Position numbers and translations under genes: made by a program
From: Oscillospiraceae bacterium
GTDB taxonomy: Bacteria > Bacillota_A > Clostridia > Oscillospirales > Oscillospiraceae
NCBI GenBank assembly: GCA_017550765.1
Contig: JAFZOC010000148.1
Coordinates: 1 to 16,677 of the forward strand
Length of the DNA: 16,677 bases
Direction: 5' to 3'
Shown here: positions 7,701 through 16,155 of the stretch, one piece after another
Layout: the number at the start of each line of letters is the position of its first letter
How positions within the stretch are numbered: the first letter of the stretch is position 1
Notes under the pieces: generated by a model
The model's database searches: none
What the model was told of the DNA's origin: nothing
Seen by the model: only the letters and a program-made list of their open reading frames with translations

Positions 7701-8601
7701 GCGTCACAGAGCTGAGGCCCGTGCAGTAGCAGAAGGCCTCGCTGTTGATCGTCGTCAGCTTCGAGGAGAACGTCACGGACGTGATATTGGCACACCTTAT
7801 GAAGGCGTCCGCGGCGATCGACGTGACGCTGTCCGGCATGGTATAGCTGCCGCTCTTACCGGCGGGGCAGACGCGCAGCTGGGTCTTGCTCTTGTTGAAC
7901 AGCACACCGTTGACCGAAGCGAAGGTCTGGTTGGACGAGTTGACCGTGATCGTGGTCAGGCTCGTACAATAGTTGAAGACGAAGCCGTTGCCCGTGCCGC
8001 TGCCGATCGTGGTCACGGAGGCCGGGATCGTGATGCTCGTGAGCGTGGAGCATCCCCAGAAGGCCCGGTTGCCGATGCTCGTCACGGTGCCGGGGATCGA
8101 GATGCTGGTGACCGCCGAACACTCATAGAACGCAGCGCTGCCGATGGTCGTGGCGCCGCTGTTGATCACCACGCGTTTGATGCTGGTGCGGTCGGCGTAC
8201 CAGGGCGCGGGCGAAGAGCTGGTATAGTCCCCCATGGCGCCGGTGCCGGAGATGGTCAGCACCCCGGCGTCCGAGAGCGTCCAGGTCAGGTCGTCGCCGC
8301 AGCTGCCGGAGGACGACGCGGGCTCGTCGCTCTCGTCCTCGGGCGGGAGCGCGTCCGGATAGTCCGGCTCAGGGTCGGGATCGTCCGGCTCCTCGGGCTC
8401 AGGCTCCGCAGGGTCATCGGGGCCGACAGGCACGATCTCGCCGCCGTCCTCAGGGGCGGGGTCGGTGGGGATCGGCTCCTCCGCTGGGGCAGGGTCCTCT
8501 ACCGGGGCGATCGTCCCCTCCCCTTCCGCCAGCGCAGCGCTGGGGAACAGGGAGAACAGCATCGCCAGGACCAGGAACAGGCTCAGCAGTTTGCGGGTCA
8601 T
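1747..8601 (-). CDS. Giant secreted BspA-LRR / repeat protein with C-terminal dockerin
   Basis: A 2284-residue protein. Its ATG at 8601 is preceded by AAGGAGG at 8610-8616. Residues 1-25 are a signal peptide (hydrophobic LLSLFLVLAMLFSLF, cleavage after SAALA). Residues 26-95 are an acidic Pro/Glu/Asp linker. Residues 101-367 and 374-681 are two tandem LRR_5 (BspA-type) modules. Six modules then start at 688, 888, 1112, 1308, 1579 and 1842, each headed by a Y-D-L-W-I-D-G-like motif and followed by beta-strand-rich sequence. Flg_new/InlB-B-like repeats lie at about 1509-1575 and 2142-2217, and a two-repeat type I dockerin at 2218-2284. No LPXTG, SLH or catalytic glycosidase domain was seen. The family knowledge is that dockerins plug proteins into cohesin-bearing scaffolds and that BspA LRRs often mediate adhesion. 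I infer a cell-surface or cellulosome-associated adhesive or structural protein. It is transcribed alone, away from the lipoprotein gene. Confidence 0.92.
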   Translation of the reverse strand: MTRKLLSLFLVLAMLFSLFPSAALAEGEGTIAPVEDPAPAEEPIPTDPAPEDGGEIVPVGPDDPAEPEPEEPDDPDPEPDYPDALPPEDESDEPASSSGSCGDDLTWTLSDAGVLTISGTGAMGDYTSSSPAPWYADRTSIKRVVINSGATTIGSAAFYECSAVTSISIPGTVTSIGNRAFWGCSTLTSITIPASVTTIGSGTGNGFVFNYCTSLTTITVNSSNQTFASVNGVLFNKSKTQLRVCPAGKSGSYTMPDSVTSIAADAFIRCANITSVTFSSKLTTINSEAFCYCTGLSSVTLPRTVTSLASRAFGFCSGLSSITFLGNAPSINAYAFTGVTATASYPGGFASWTSDKLQNYDGTLTWSSLPSGECGAEGDDLLWVLDSSGKLSIFGSGEMASWSSGGAPWYSSRSQILSVEIRGATTIGSYAFGSCTKLATVDYGSDLTTIGANAFYNCYANTSLAIPATVTSLGNYAYYYNRSATAVSIPASVTSIGNFAFTYCGAVTSFTVDGANTVYCAQDGVLFNKDMTRLIHYPAGNARTSYTVPDTVTSLGAYAFGQAKNLTSLDLNKITYLSAGALRSCEGLTTVTIPDTVTSIGQDAFSTCTHLQSVVFGAGVSSLANKLFVGCSALTELTFRGNAPAINAEAFYGVTATAYYPRNNDTWTSDKFQNYGGTITWVQEVTRYDVWIDGVQVTSENMDDVLGNGVFCYTGSTNVYINGDYTGSADALIEFGQYFACLEFTGDYTLRTTSTAADAVVVRCSGRLTIDGGHHATLIGNGGANSCGIQTEEGGFLLYQSSLDIYNVAYGIRCIGSDNVAARFEEADLVINATEKAVSAFRGGVTLTGCVYADPAYASVDNGNVGVDNIQTDGFAVSKYLEISTRGYDLIINGIRVTEDNRGDVWGNGEFYYDPGTDTLNIYGSFDATDTWGTWQYFRDQPIIDNSIDGLTIKLSGDATLTCGLENYMSYIPAIRSDGDLTILGTSGMEHPMLSLTNSTSGGGTFDGIHMVHGDLVLENVDLRINVLGKTLFGHGLVGLNDDCSVTFRDMLAQIQCDYGADDITPAALTGFVGGVDFENCAILNAGVTVTDGSAYKDGALYSSLDIATGVYDLYIEGTRLYDGDLDRFWCSYDPAANTLTIDLGGSFTSSTMPLIENHIPGLTVYVENTTKLSSSASALTGLIESDVDMTIRSASLGESVACLTLNHSGLVGSGISMKNGAVLTLDRTRLVLNTSVLGAEGAALRVVDSTLEVDTVLSWGVYGFTGGITLIGCRLLEPENGRILDGAIYKPDGTTAANSVTILASSYDLWIDGTWVASGNKDDVLGDGSFSYDPYDNTLTIHKSYFSGDYNTLIHNWIPGLTIAVPADVTLTSTWGEEGSCLICSESDLSITGPGKLTLHGSGLANSTGVSVKGENEALRLLDADVVVENVAYGVSGADDVQQSLLANNSKLAATATAAAITKFRAGLDLNGCEVIFPHNYRMDADGTVCDSSGTPAPFVRIGTDYYRTVTYDVQGHGTAPAAQTVAHGSTATRPADPTEDGWLFDGWYTDAACTNAYDFAAPVMANITLYAKWIKLYELWVGHIQVTGENKDDILGDGTASYDPDTKTLTFTEDPGHFIYHRVDVGSRQFYALIWAEDDLTIQTPGTLTLGEFVPLEPEDDIQSFDVYCMGTLTLNGDYVAEPGYKTSLYAVGDIVINGSVHLLMVSKWCDGAALMSAGGSVQITGDLWARVYRSYGVYANNNGIRVDGSVMVYNGREGGTGLQTGNSGSLVIGGGIWDIEAERALDLASDFEIPSTHTITTPVGGSLVRLKDGLRYYTTVSADGTTPAEHVVIEPIVEYPLWLGETQVTTLNKGDILGDGTASYDPDTQTLTFTTSEPNITGEYTTTGTYDAGAMIYSKDDLTIQAPEAGLVLVGGADSANFYYDVLHALNSLTINGDITIVNQRTGNGGDEAIYAGTDLVIHGDLEATSAGGIDGGKITIDGNVKVKATLSRGIDAQGNGAFINIGGDLEVESYLECLYSYGRIEVGGYVTATSAASGYDGIYARVSITIGGSVTVTSQKRAVVSEHGKITVVSGVWDLTGGTHGIYAGGGIVIPDTHTVTTPVGGVVKHYNAYYTVTEADGTTVATHVIIRDPSAAVTVSFDACGGTVSPASVEIVPGAAIGELPIPTRSGGWVFLGWYTEPAATQFEIGQGTPVTAETTFDADATVYAHWRVPGDLNGDGKVTVADVTLLAKYVKAHAQGVSIVPGSGDVNGDGKVTVADVSLLANYVKAHGQGVSIN
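1750..1950 (-). other. Type I dockerin domain (residues 2218-2284)
   Basis: Two EF-hand-like calcium loops of the form D-x-N-G-D-G-K-V-T-V-A-D occur at residues 2221-2232 and 2255-2266. Each is followed by a helix (V-T/S-L-L-A-K/N-Y-V-K-A-H). Calcium ligands at loop positions 1, 3, 5 and 12 (D, N, D, D) are intact in both. Positions 10-11, which contribute to cohesin choice in known dockerins, are V-A in both halves, so the domain is nearly symmetric. It is the extreme C-terminus of the giant protein, the commonest place for dockerins. Confidence 0.93.
1753..1946. repeat. Tandem 102-bp DNA repeat encoding the two dockerin halves
   Basis: Bases 1753-1844 and 1855-1946 are the same 92-bp sequence with only about seven differences, at a period of 102 bp (34 codons). 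Differences fall in silent as well as coding positions. The near-identity at the DNA level suggests recent duplication or gene conversion between the halves. Confidence 0.85.
1951..2178 (-). other. Flg_new/InlB-B-like repeat 2 (residues 2142-2217)
   Basis: The stretch begins V-T-V-S-F-D-A-C-G-G, contains G-W-V-F-L-G-W-Y-T near the middle and ends T-V-Y-A-H-W. This is the known pattern of Listeria-Bacteroides/Flg_new repeats (small beta-grasp-like domains of secreted surface proteins). It sits directly before the dockerin and probably acts as a spacer. Confidence 0.8.
2990..3829. repeat. Near-identical 51-bp repeats in module headers 5 and 6
   Basis: Bases 2990-3040 and 3779-3829 agree at 47 of 51 positions and encode the same header piece (G-D-I/V-L-G-D-G-T-A-S-Y-D-P-D-T). 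The other four headers are much more diverged. This marks modules 5 and 6 as the most recent duplication in the array. Confidence 0.75.
3877..4077 (-). other. Flg_new/InlB-B-like repeat 1 (residues 1509-1575)
   Basis: It begins R-T-V-T-Y-D-V-Q-G-H-G, has D-G-W-L-F-D-G-W-Y-T-D in the middle and ends T-L-Y-A-K-W, a textbook match to the Flg_new pattern. It interrupts the module array between copies 4 and 5. Confidence 0.85.
6559..7482 (-). other. BspA-type LRR module B (residues 374-681)
   Basis: It opens with a beta-rich cap (C-G-A-E-G-D-D-L-L-W-V-L-D ... G-A-P-W-Y) and continues with LRR_5 units of about 23 residues of the type V-T-S-I-G-x-x-A-F-x-x-C-x-x-L-T-S-[VI]-x-I-P. It closes with G-N-A-P-A-I-N-A-E-A-F-Y-G-V-T-A-T and W-T-S-D-K-F-Q-N-Y-G-G-T-I-T-W. 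Cap, repeats and closing segment match module A in order, so the whole unit was duplicated. Confidence 0.88.
7501..8301 (-). other. BspA-type LRR module A (residues 101-367)
   Basis: The cap begins C-G-D-D-L-T-W-T-L-S-D-A-G-V-L-T-I-S-G-T-G-type sequence and reaches P-A-P-W-Y near residue 134. LRR_5 units then follow (for example T-S-I-G-N-R-A-F-W-G-C-S-T-L-T-S-I-T-I-P), and a closing segment ends W-T-S-D-K-L-Q-N-Y-D-G-T-L-T-W. This cap plus LRR arrangement is common in secreted surface proteins of gut Clostridia. Confidence 0.9.
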
Positions 8602-8628
8602 ACGCGTTTCCTCCTTATGATCTCGACT

Positions 8629-8666
8629 GATCCCGGTCTGCTCGGTCTTCTTGCAGATGCGGGATC
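8629..8666 (-). promoter_or_regulatory. Extended hairpin in the leader of the giant gene
   Basis: GATCCCG (8629-8635) pairs with CGGGATC (8660-8666), and an inner TCTGC (8637-8641) pairs with GCAGA (8653-8657), leaving an 11-nt loop. The 12-bp imperfect stem ends 12 nt before the Shine-Dalgarno sequence (8610-8616), so it could affect translation or mRNA stability. No known riboswitch was recognised in it. Confidence 0.5.
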
Positions 8667-8729
8667 TGATACAGGGCAGGCGCCTGCTGAAACAGCGCAG
8701 TTTCCCCTACCCCACATTTTTCCTTTTTA

Positions 8730-8758
8730 AGGATAGCACGTCAGATCGGAGATATCTA
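8730..8758 (-). promoter_or_regulatory. Weak candidate promoter of the giant gene
   Basis: On the minus strand TAGATA (8753-8758) and TATCCT (8730-8735) are 17 bp apart, each four of six matches to the sigma-A consensus. It lies in the AT-richest part of the intergenic stretch. It predicts a leader of about 120 nt that includes the hairpin at 8629-8666. The match is poor, and an alternative sigma factor or activator may be used. Confidence 0.3.
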
Positions 8759-8953
8759 TCACCCATTCGTACCATTTTTATGGAGAAAAGGAAAAGATCC
8801 CGCCGGCTAATAACCTTTCCTCGGCCCTGGCGCCGACCGGGATCGGGCCTTGTCTTGTCACCGGAACAAGACCTTAGACCATCAGGACACGGATCAGTCA
8901 GCCTGCGGCGTTCTTCTGCGCACCATCCGATGGAGCAGATCCCGACCCGATCA

Positions 8954-8997
8954 TGGCAAACGCGCAGGGAGGATCGCTCTTCCCTGCGCGTTTGCCA
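8954..8997 (-). terminator. 20-bp-stem hairpin ending the uvrA operon
   Basis: TGGCAAACGCGCAGGGA (8954-8970) is exactly complementary to 8981-8997, and three inner pairs (one G-U) leave a four-base loop at 8974-8977. It lies 38 bp past the stop of the minus-strand cyclase gene. The T-run after the stem is short (TTT inside the arm), so termination is likely but not textbook. It also separates the operon from the giant gene. Confidence 0.65.
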
Positions 8998-9034
8998 ATA
9001 TTTATAAAGTTCACGGTCTTGTCATACTCTTGGT

Positions 9035-9625
9035 CTAGCCCTGCCCGTCCCATAGGACTGCACGGCAGGGCGCGCCGTCGCTGCCGCCCAGATTCAGAGG
9101 CAGCGCGCTCAACAGGTATGCCCCCTCAGGGACCTGTGCAAGGCGGATCCCCTCCAGCAGGACCACGTCCGCGCCCAGCAGGATCCGGTGGACCCGGGCG
9201 GGCGCGTCCGACGGCCCCACGGTCTGCGACTCGTTCCCCAGCAGGAAGATCCCCGCCGCGGCGAAGATCTCCGCCGCGTCTTCCATCACCACCAGGTCGC
9301 CCTTGAGCAGGATCCGTTCCCCCGCGCCGCCGGTCGCCGCGCGCACCATGATCCTCCGCGCGTCCTCAGCGTGCAGAGGTCCCTGATGCTCAGCCACGTA
9401 GGCAGGCCCGAAACAGCGCTCCGGCCCGATCTGATCGACGGTCTTCCCGTCCGGTATGAAGTGCGCCGGCGCATCCAGATGGGTCCCATTGTGGGCGCAC
9501 ATGGAGAAGGCGGTCAGGTTGCAGACGTCCCCCTGCGCCAGCGACGCGAGACGCTCGGAGCGTGGCGCCGGGTCGCCCGGATAGACCTCGCAGGTGAAGA
9601 GCTCCTGGGTGATGTCATATATCAT
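9035..9625 (-). CDS. Cyclase family metal-dependent hydrolase (kynurenine formamidase-like)
   Basis: A 196-residue protein, the usual length of the Cyclase/KynB family (about 200). The start is the ATG at 9625 (M-I-Y-D-I-T-Q-E-L). Longer upstream reading gives only low-complexity Arg-rich sequence. The family's metal-binding signature H-x-G-T-H-x-D-x-P-x-H is complete at residues 45-55 (His45, His49, Asp51, His55). The C-terminal L-L-E-G-I and L-P-L-N-L-G-G-S-D-G-A-P pattern also fits the family. Members hydrolyse N-formylkynurenine, isatin or other amide/lactam substrates in the cytosol using Zn or Mn; the substrate here is unknown. No other kynurenine pathway gene is nearby. The start codon overlaps the end of the preceding gene by 11 nt and has no clear ribosome binding site, which points to translational coupling. 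Confidence 0.87.
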   Translation of the reverse strand: MIYDITQELFTCEVYPGDPAPRSERLASLAQGDVCNLTAFSMCAHNGTHLDAPAHFIPDGKTVDQIGPERCFGPAYVAEHQGPLHAEDARRIMVRAATGGAGERILLKGDLVVMEDAAEIFAAAGIFLLGNESQTVGPSDAPARVHRILLGADVVLLEGIRLAQVPEGAYLLSALPLNLGGSDGAPCRAVLWDGQG

Positions 9626-10781
9626 CGCCGATCTCAGCTCCCTTCTCCGCCTTTGACGACAGTTTGTCCAGATAGCGGTCCCAGAGCCAGGCGCCCAGGC
9701 CCTTCCGCGTGATCTCGTCGTAGTATCCGCCATAGAGCGCGCGACGTGGGAGGTCGTAGATCGTCTTCTTGGTGATCTCGCTGGAGCTCATGAGCCGGAC
9801 CAGGATCGCCTCAAAGCTGCCGACGCCCTTGTCCTCGATATCGTCCAAAGTCTCTGCCCCGCCGGCGGAGAGCGCGTCGAAGAGCTCGTTGACGAAGACG
9901 ACGCGGTCCTCCTGGCTGATCCCGTCGATCCAACGGGCCAGCAGATCGTTGAGCCAGGCGCTGCGCGGGTCGCTCTCCTTCGCCAGCGCGAGACGGCCGT
10001 GGTCGATGCCCCAGCTGCACAGACTGTGCTGCAAGATCCCGCTGGCGGAGGATCTGATGATGCGCGTATCCGGGATCTCCGGCGCGAAGAGCCCGCCGAT
10101 CACCGAGAACTGGGGCACGATGCGCGTCGTCTGGGAAGCTACGCGCCCCACGCAGTCCTCCCCCATGACCTCGGCGCACAAGCCGGGACCGTCCAGGAGA
10201 TAGACCCTTCGGATCATGGCCCACTGTTCTTCCGGCAGCGAACAGGCCGCGTAGAGCGCGAGATTGCCGCCCTTGGAATGCCCGCCGATGTACCAGTCCC
10301 CTTCCCCTGTGATGTTGCGCAGGGCGTAGTCCCGCGCGAGCTCCTGGGCCTCCGTCACGGTGGAGCCGATCATGAAATCCTCCTTCCATCCGGCCAGGGT
10401 ATCGTCCGTACCCCGATAGGCGATAAAGGAGAAGCTCGGCCCCCGGAACGTGACGGCGGAGAACTGGAGCGGCGGCTCGACGCGGTAGAGTTCCGCATAC
10501 TCCCGCATGCGCAGCGCCCCGTATCGTTCGGACTCCACAGCCGCGCGGAAGAAGGCCTCGTAGCCCAGGTCCTTGCCGGCGATATGCACACGGACCTGTC
10601 CCTCCGCGATCATGCCCGCGCAGTCACGGAGGCGGATCTCGTCCGTCTCCGCCCGCTCAAAAGCCGGATCGAAGTCGAAATAGGATAGCATGCTCAAGAT
10701 CAGCGCGTCAACATCCTGGAACGGCATCGCAGAGAATGATAGGTCTCGCATCCAAAGGATATAGTCCGTCAAGCTGTCCAC
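9615..10781 (-). CDS. DUF2974/Mbeg1-like alpha/beta-hydrolase
   Basis: A 388-residue cytosolic protein without signal peptide or membrane segments. The nucleophile elbow G-G-H-S-K-G-G places Ser169 as the predicted catalytic serine. Upstream, Y-R-G-T-D-D-T-L-A-G-W-K-E-D-F (122-136) is the conserved lipase-class-3-like element of this family, and L-L-D-G-P-G (196-201) follows the elbow. The length fits DUF2974/Mbeg1-like proteins, which are common in Firmicutes and have no firmly established substrate; esterase or lipase activity is inferred from the fold. The start is taken as GTG at 10781, because GGAGG at 10790-10794 sits 8 nt before it. A GTG at 10790 would overlap that site. It follows recD2 by 73 bp and overlaps the cyclase gene by 11 nt. 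Confidence 0.88.
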   Translation of the reverse strand: MDSLTDYILWMRDLSFSAMPFQDVDALILSMLSYFDFDPAFERAETDEIRLRDCAGMIAEGQVRVHIAGKDLGYEAFFRAAVESERYGALRMREYAELYRVEPPLQFSAVTFRGPSFSFIAYRGTDDTLAGWKEDFMIGSTVTEAQELARDYALRNITGEGDWYIGGHSKGGNLALYAACSLPEEQWAMIRRVYLLDGPGLCAEVMGEDCVGRVASQTTRIVPQFSVIGGLFAPEIPDTRIIRSSASGILQHSLCSWGIDHGRLALAKESDPRSAWLNDLLARWIDGISQEDRVVFVNELFDALSAGGAETLDDIEDKGVGSFEAILVRLMSSSEITKKTIYDLPRRALYGGYYDEITRKGLGAWLWDRYLDKLSSKAEKGAEIGDDI

Positions 10782-10789
10782 TGTACACA

Positions 10790-10794
10790 CCTCC
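10790..10794 (-). promoter_or_regulatory. Ribosome binding site deciding the hydrolase start
   Basis: GGAGG on the minus strand is followed by 8 nt and then GTG at 10781. The first in-frame GTG (10790-10788) shares a base with this site and cannot use it, so the protein begins M-D-S-L-T-D-Y rather than M-C-T-V-D. Confidence 0.75.
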
Positions 10795-10854
10795 GTATCA
10801 GTCAGTCCCGTCTGTTCCCATCCATCATATCGTGATGTTTACGCGTATGACGGC

Positions 10855-13077
10855 CTATGTACGCTTGCTGAGGAGCTGCAGACGGATCCGCAGCGCGCAG
10901 TAGCGTTTCCGCGGCAGATAGTTGTCGATCATGCGATGGGCGATGCTCTCGTCCCCGACCATGACCAGCAGTTCCCGCGCCCTCGTCACCGCCGTGTAGA
11001 GCACGTCCCGGCTCATGAGCATCGGCGCGCTGGGCCCCAGCGCCAGGATCACCGCCCGATACTCGCTCCCCTGGGCTTTGTGGACCGTGATGGCCCAGGC
11101 ATGCTCCAGCTCGATCAGTGCGTCGAAGCCATACTGGGCGATCCGTCCGTCCAGGTCCACCGTGATGTTCTCGGCGTCCGGGTCGATCTCCAGGATCCTA
11201 CCGATGTCCCCGTTGAAGACGCCAATGCCGGTGACTGTCTCGCTCTCGTCGTGCCAGAGCAGATCGTAATCGTTCTTGATCTGCATGACCCGGTCTCCCT
11301 CCCGGAAGACCACGTCCCCGAAGCTCTTTTCCCGTTTCTCCCTGGAAGGCGGGTTCAGCGCGGCCTGCAGACGCTTGTTGAGCTCCACCGTGCCGAGCTC
11401 TCCTTTGCGTGTTGGGCTCAGGACCTGGATCTCCGACGAGGGGATCCCCATCTTGCCCGGGAGCCGCGCCGCACAGAGCTCAACGATCGTCTCCGCCGTC
11501 GAAGAGGCCTGCAGACGTTTCAGGCGAAAGACGTCGCCCGCGTTCTCCGAGAAGTCCGGGTGCTCGCCGCGGTCGATCATATGGGCGTTGCGCACGATGC
11601 GGCTGCCCTCGTTCTGACGGAAGATCTCCGTCAGACGGACCGTGGGGATCACGTTGCTGCGGATCACGGCGGAGAACACGTTGCCCGGACCCACCGAGGG
11701 GAGCTGGTCGGCGTCACCGACCAAGATCAGCCTGGTATCCTCTGATATCGCCTTCAGGAGCGCGTCCATCAGGAGGATGTCCACCATGGAGCATTCATCC
11801 AGGATCACCGCGCCACAGTCCAGCTGGTCGTCCTCGTTCTTGGTGAAGATCACGTGCTCGCCGTCCTCGTCGAATTTCGCGCCGAGGAGCCGATGCACAG
11901 TGGACGCCTCGCGTCCGGTGAGCTCCGTCATGCGCTTCGCGGCGCGCCCGGTGGGGGCTGTGAGGAGCGTGTCGATGCCCATCTGGTCGAACATCGCCAG
12001 GATCGCGCGGATCGTCGTGGTCTTGCCGGTCCCGGGGCCGCCGGTGATCGCCACGACCTGCTGCTCCAGCGCCAGGTCCAGGGTCTTCTTCTGGAGCTCA
12101 GCATAGTGGATCTGCTGCCTGCGCTCCACTTTCTCGATGAGCCGCTGGACGTCCACAGGGGAATGATAGCTGCGACGGCACATCCGCGCGAGGCGCTCCG
12201 CCGCGGAACGCTCCGCCTCGTAGATATCCGGGAGATAGCAGGCTTGCAGCCCCACGATCTCTTCACACACCAGGAGCCTCTGCTCGATCAGCTCCTCGAT
12301 GCATCGGTCGATCGTCTCCGGCTCCACGCGGATCAGCTCCGCGGTCGCGGCCACCAGCTTCTCCCGGGGGATGAAACAGTGACCGTTGTTCAGGTTGTGT
12401 TTCAGTTCAAAGAGGATCGCCGCTTTCAGCCGGCTCTTGTCCCGCTCGTCTGCGCCCAGCTCCATGGCCAGGCGGTCAGCCTCGTAGAAGGTCCCCCCGA
12501 TGTGGGAGGACGCAAGGAGATACGGGTCTTCCCGCAGGAGGGTCAGCGCTTTGTCGCCATAGAAGCGGTACATGCGCATGGCCAAGATCGGACGCAGCTC
12601 GAAAGAGCAGATGAACTCCATCAGGCGCCGCACGCCCACCTGCTGTCGGAACTGCTTGCCGATCTGCTCGGCCTTCGCGCTGCTGATCCCTTTGATCTGC
12701 GCCAGCTTTTCCGGCTCGTTCTCGATCACGTCCAGGCTGTCTTTCCCGAACTTGTGGACGATCAGCGACGCAGTGGCCGGGCCGATGCCGCGGATCGCGC
12801 CGGAGGCGAGATAGGCATAGATCGCGGCTTCGTCGGTGGGCATCATCCGCTGAGACAGCTCTACTTTGAACTGTTGTCCGTGGACGCTGTGCGTGCTCCA
12901 GTTCCCGGTCAGGAACATGGTCTCGCCGGGGGCCGCATAGGGGATCGTCCCCACCGCAGTCAGGATCTCGCCGTTGCCATCGCGCAGGCGCAGGATCGTA
13001 TAGCCGTTCTCTTCGTTCTTGTAGATCACGGAGTCTACGACGCCGCTGATCTCGGTCAGCTCTCTCTCCTGATCCAT
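10855..13077 (-). CDS. recD2: RecD2-type ATP-dependent DNA helicase
   Basis: A 740-residue SF1B 5'-3' DNA helicase of the RecD2 (RecD/TraA, YrrC) type, which acts in DNA repair without RecB and RecC. An N-terminal OB-like region (about 1-80, starting with S-G-V-V-D-S-V-I-Y-K) is followed by helix-hairpin-helix elements (about 96-140), both typical of RecD2 and absent from E. coli RecD. Helicase motifs are intact: Walker A G-G-P-G-T-G-K-T-T (346-354), Walker B V-I-L-D-E-C-S-M-V-D (424-433), motif III G-D-A-D-Q-L-P-S-V-G-P-G (454-465), the T-V-H-K-A-Q-G-S-E motif (664-672) and Y-T-A-V-T-R-A (695-701). Length matches the family (about 720-800). The ATG at 13077 has AGGAGG 8 nt upstream. It begins 19 bp after the uvrA stop, so it is co-transcribed with uvrA. 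Confidence 0.96.
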   Translation of the reverse strand: MDQERELTEISGVVDSVIYKNEENGYTILRLRDGNGEILTAVGTIPYAAPGETMFLTGNWSTHSVHGQQFKVELSQRMMPTDEAAIYAYLASGAIRGIGPATASLIVHKFGKDSLDVIENEPEKLAQIKGISSAKAEQIGKQFRQQVGVRRLMEFICSFELRPILAMRMYRFYGDKALTLLREDPYLLASSHIGGTFYEADRLAMELGADERDKSRLKAAILFELKHNLNNGHCFIPREKLVAATAELIRVEPETIDRCIEELIEQRLLVCEEIVGLQACYLPDIYEAERSAAERLARMCRRSYHSPVDVQRLIEKVERRQQIHYAELQKKTLDLALEQQVVAITGGPGTGKTTTIRAILAMFDQMGIDTLLTAPTGRAAKRMTELTGREASTVHRLLGAKFDEDGEHVIFTKNEDDQLDCGAVILDECSMVDILLMDALLKAISEDTRLILVGDADQLPSVGPGNVFSAVIRSNVIPTVRLTEIFRQNEGSRIVRNAHMIDRGEHPDFSENAGDVFRLKRLQASSTAETIVELCAARLPGKMGIPSSEIQVLSPTRKGELGTVELNKRLQAALNPPSREKREKSFGDVVFREGDRVMQIKNDYDLLWHDESETVTGIGVFNGDIGRILEIDPDAENITVDLDGRIAQYGFDALIELEHAWAITVHKAQGSEYRAVILALGPSAPMLMSRDVLYTAVTRARELLVMVGDESIAHRMIDNYLPRKRYCALRIRLQLLSKRT

Positions 13078-13096
13078 AGGCGCTCCCTCCTCCCGC

Positions 13097-15922
<2,826 letters not shown>

Positions 15923-16051
15923 GTTCCTTCCCTCTGTCCCTCGTCTCCAGATCTGGCGAGCGTCGAAGCCGTGCGTCCCCATGGCGCAGGCTCACGATCC
16001 GTCTCGCAGCTATCCATCGCACAGTGCTCCTCAACGTTCATCAAGTACTTC

Positions 16052-16080
16052 ATTATACACTTTCTCCGGATAAGTTTCAA
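16052..16080 (-). promoter_or_regulatory. Sigma-A promoter of the uvrA operon
   Basis: On the minus strand TTGAAA (16075-16080) and a perfect TATAAT (16052-16057) are 17 bp apart. Transcription should start near 16045, giving a leader of about 120 nt before uvrA. No LexA box of the GAAC-N4-GTTC type was found near it, so SOS control is not visible here. Confidence 0.88.
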
Positions 16081-16126
16081 CCAGAAAAGCGACGCGAAAA
16101 AAGCTTTGCCGAAAAGCCGTTCCCTG

Positions 16127-16155
16127 TTGCGTTCGGGCGAAGGATGTGATATCAT
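16127..16155 (+). promoter_or_regulatory. Probable promoter of glnS
   Basis: TTGCGT (16127-16132) and TATCAT (16150-16155) are 17 bp apart. The -10 box is five of six, the -35 only three of six. Transcription would begin near 16162, giving a leader of about 30 nt. It runs divergent to the uvrA promoter, with 46 bp between the two -35 boxes. Confidence 0.55.

Larger units (their letters stand above)
8602..9034. other. Gene-free stretch between the giant gene and the cyclase gene
   Basis: No convincing gene is present in these 433 bp. Open frames here lack ribosome binding sites and any recognisable protein. The stretch holds the leader hairpin and candidate promoter of the giant gene, a GTCTTGT/ACAAGAC inverted repeat (8852-8858, 8866-8872), a 12-bp palindrome (8676-8687), a GATCCCG/CGGGATC pair (8796-8802, 8838-8844), and the long hairpin at 8954-8997. 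Confidence 0.6.

Noticed and set aside
5125..8730. 1201-codon open frame on the + strand opposite the giant gene (and an 846-codon one at 1726-4266)
   Set aside because: The minus-strand gene has a signal peptide, recognisable domains and a strong ribosome site. The + frames give low-complexity Val/Ala/Asp/Arg/His-rich sequence with no domain; they arise because the GC-rich codons make stops rare on the opposite strand.
8651..9306. Short + strand frames between the giant gene and the cyclase gene
   Set aside because: No ribosome binding sites or conserved sequence. They overlap hairpins and the 3' end of the minus-strand cyclase gene.
10782..10854. Separate promoter for the hydrolase gene (TATGAT on the minus strand in this gap)
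   Set aside because: The -10-like box has only a three-of-six -35 partner at a 16-bp spacing, too weak to call.
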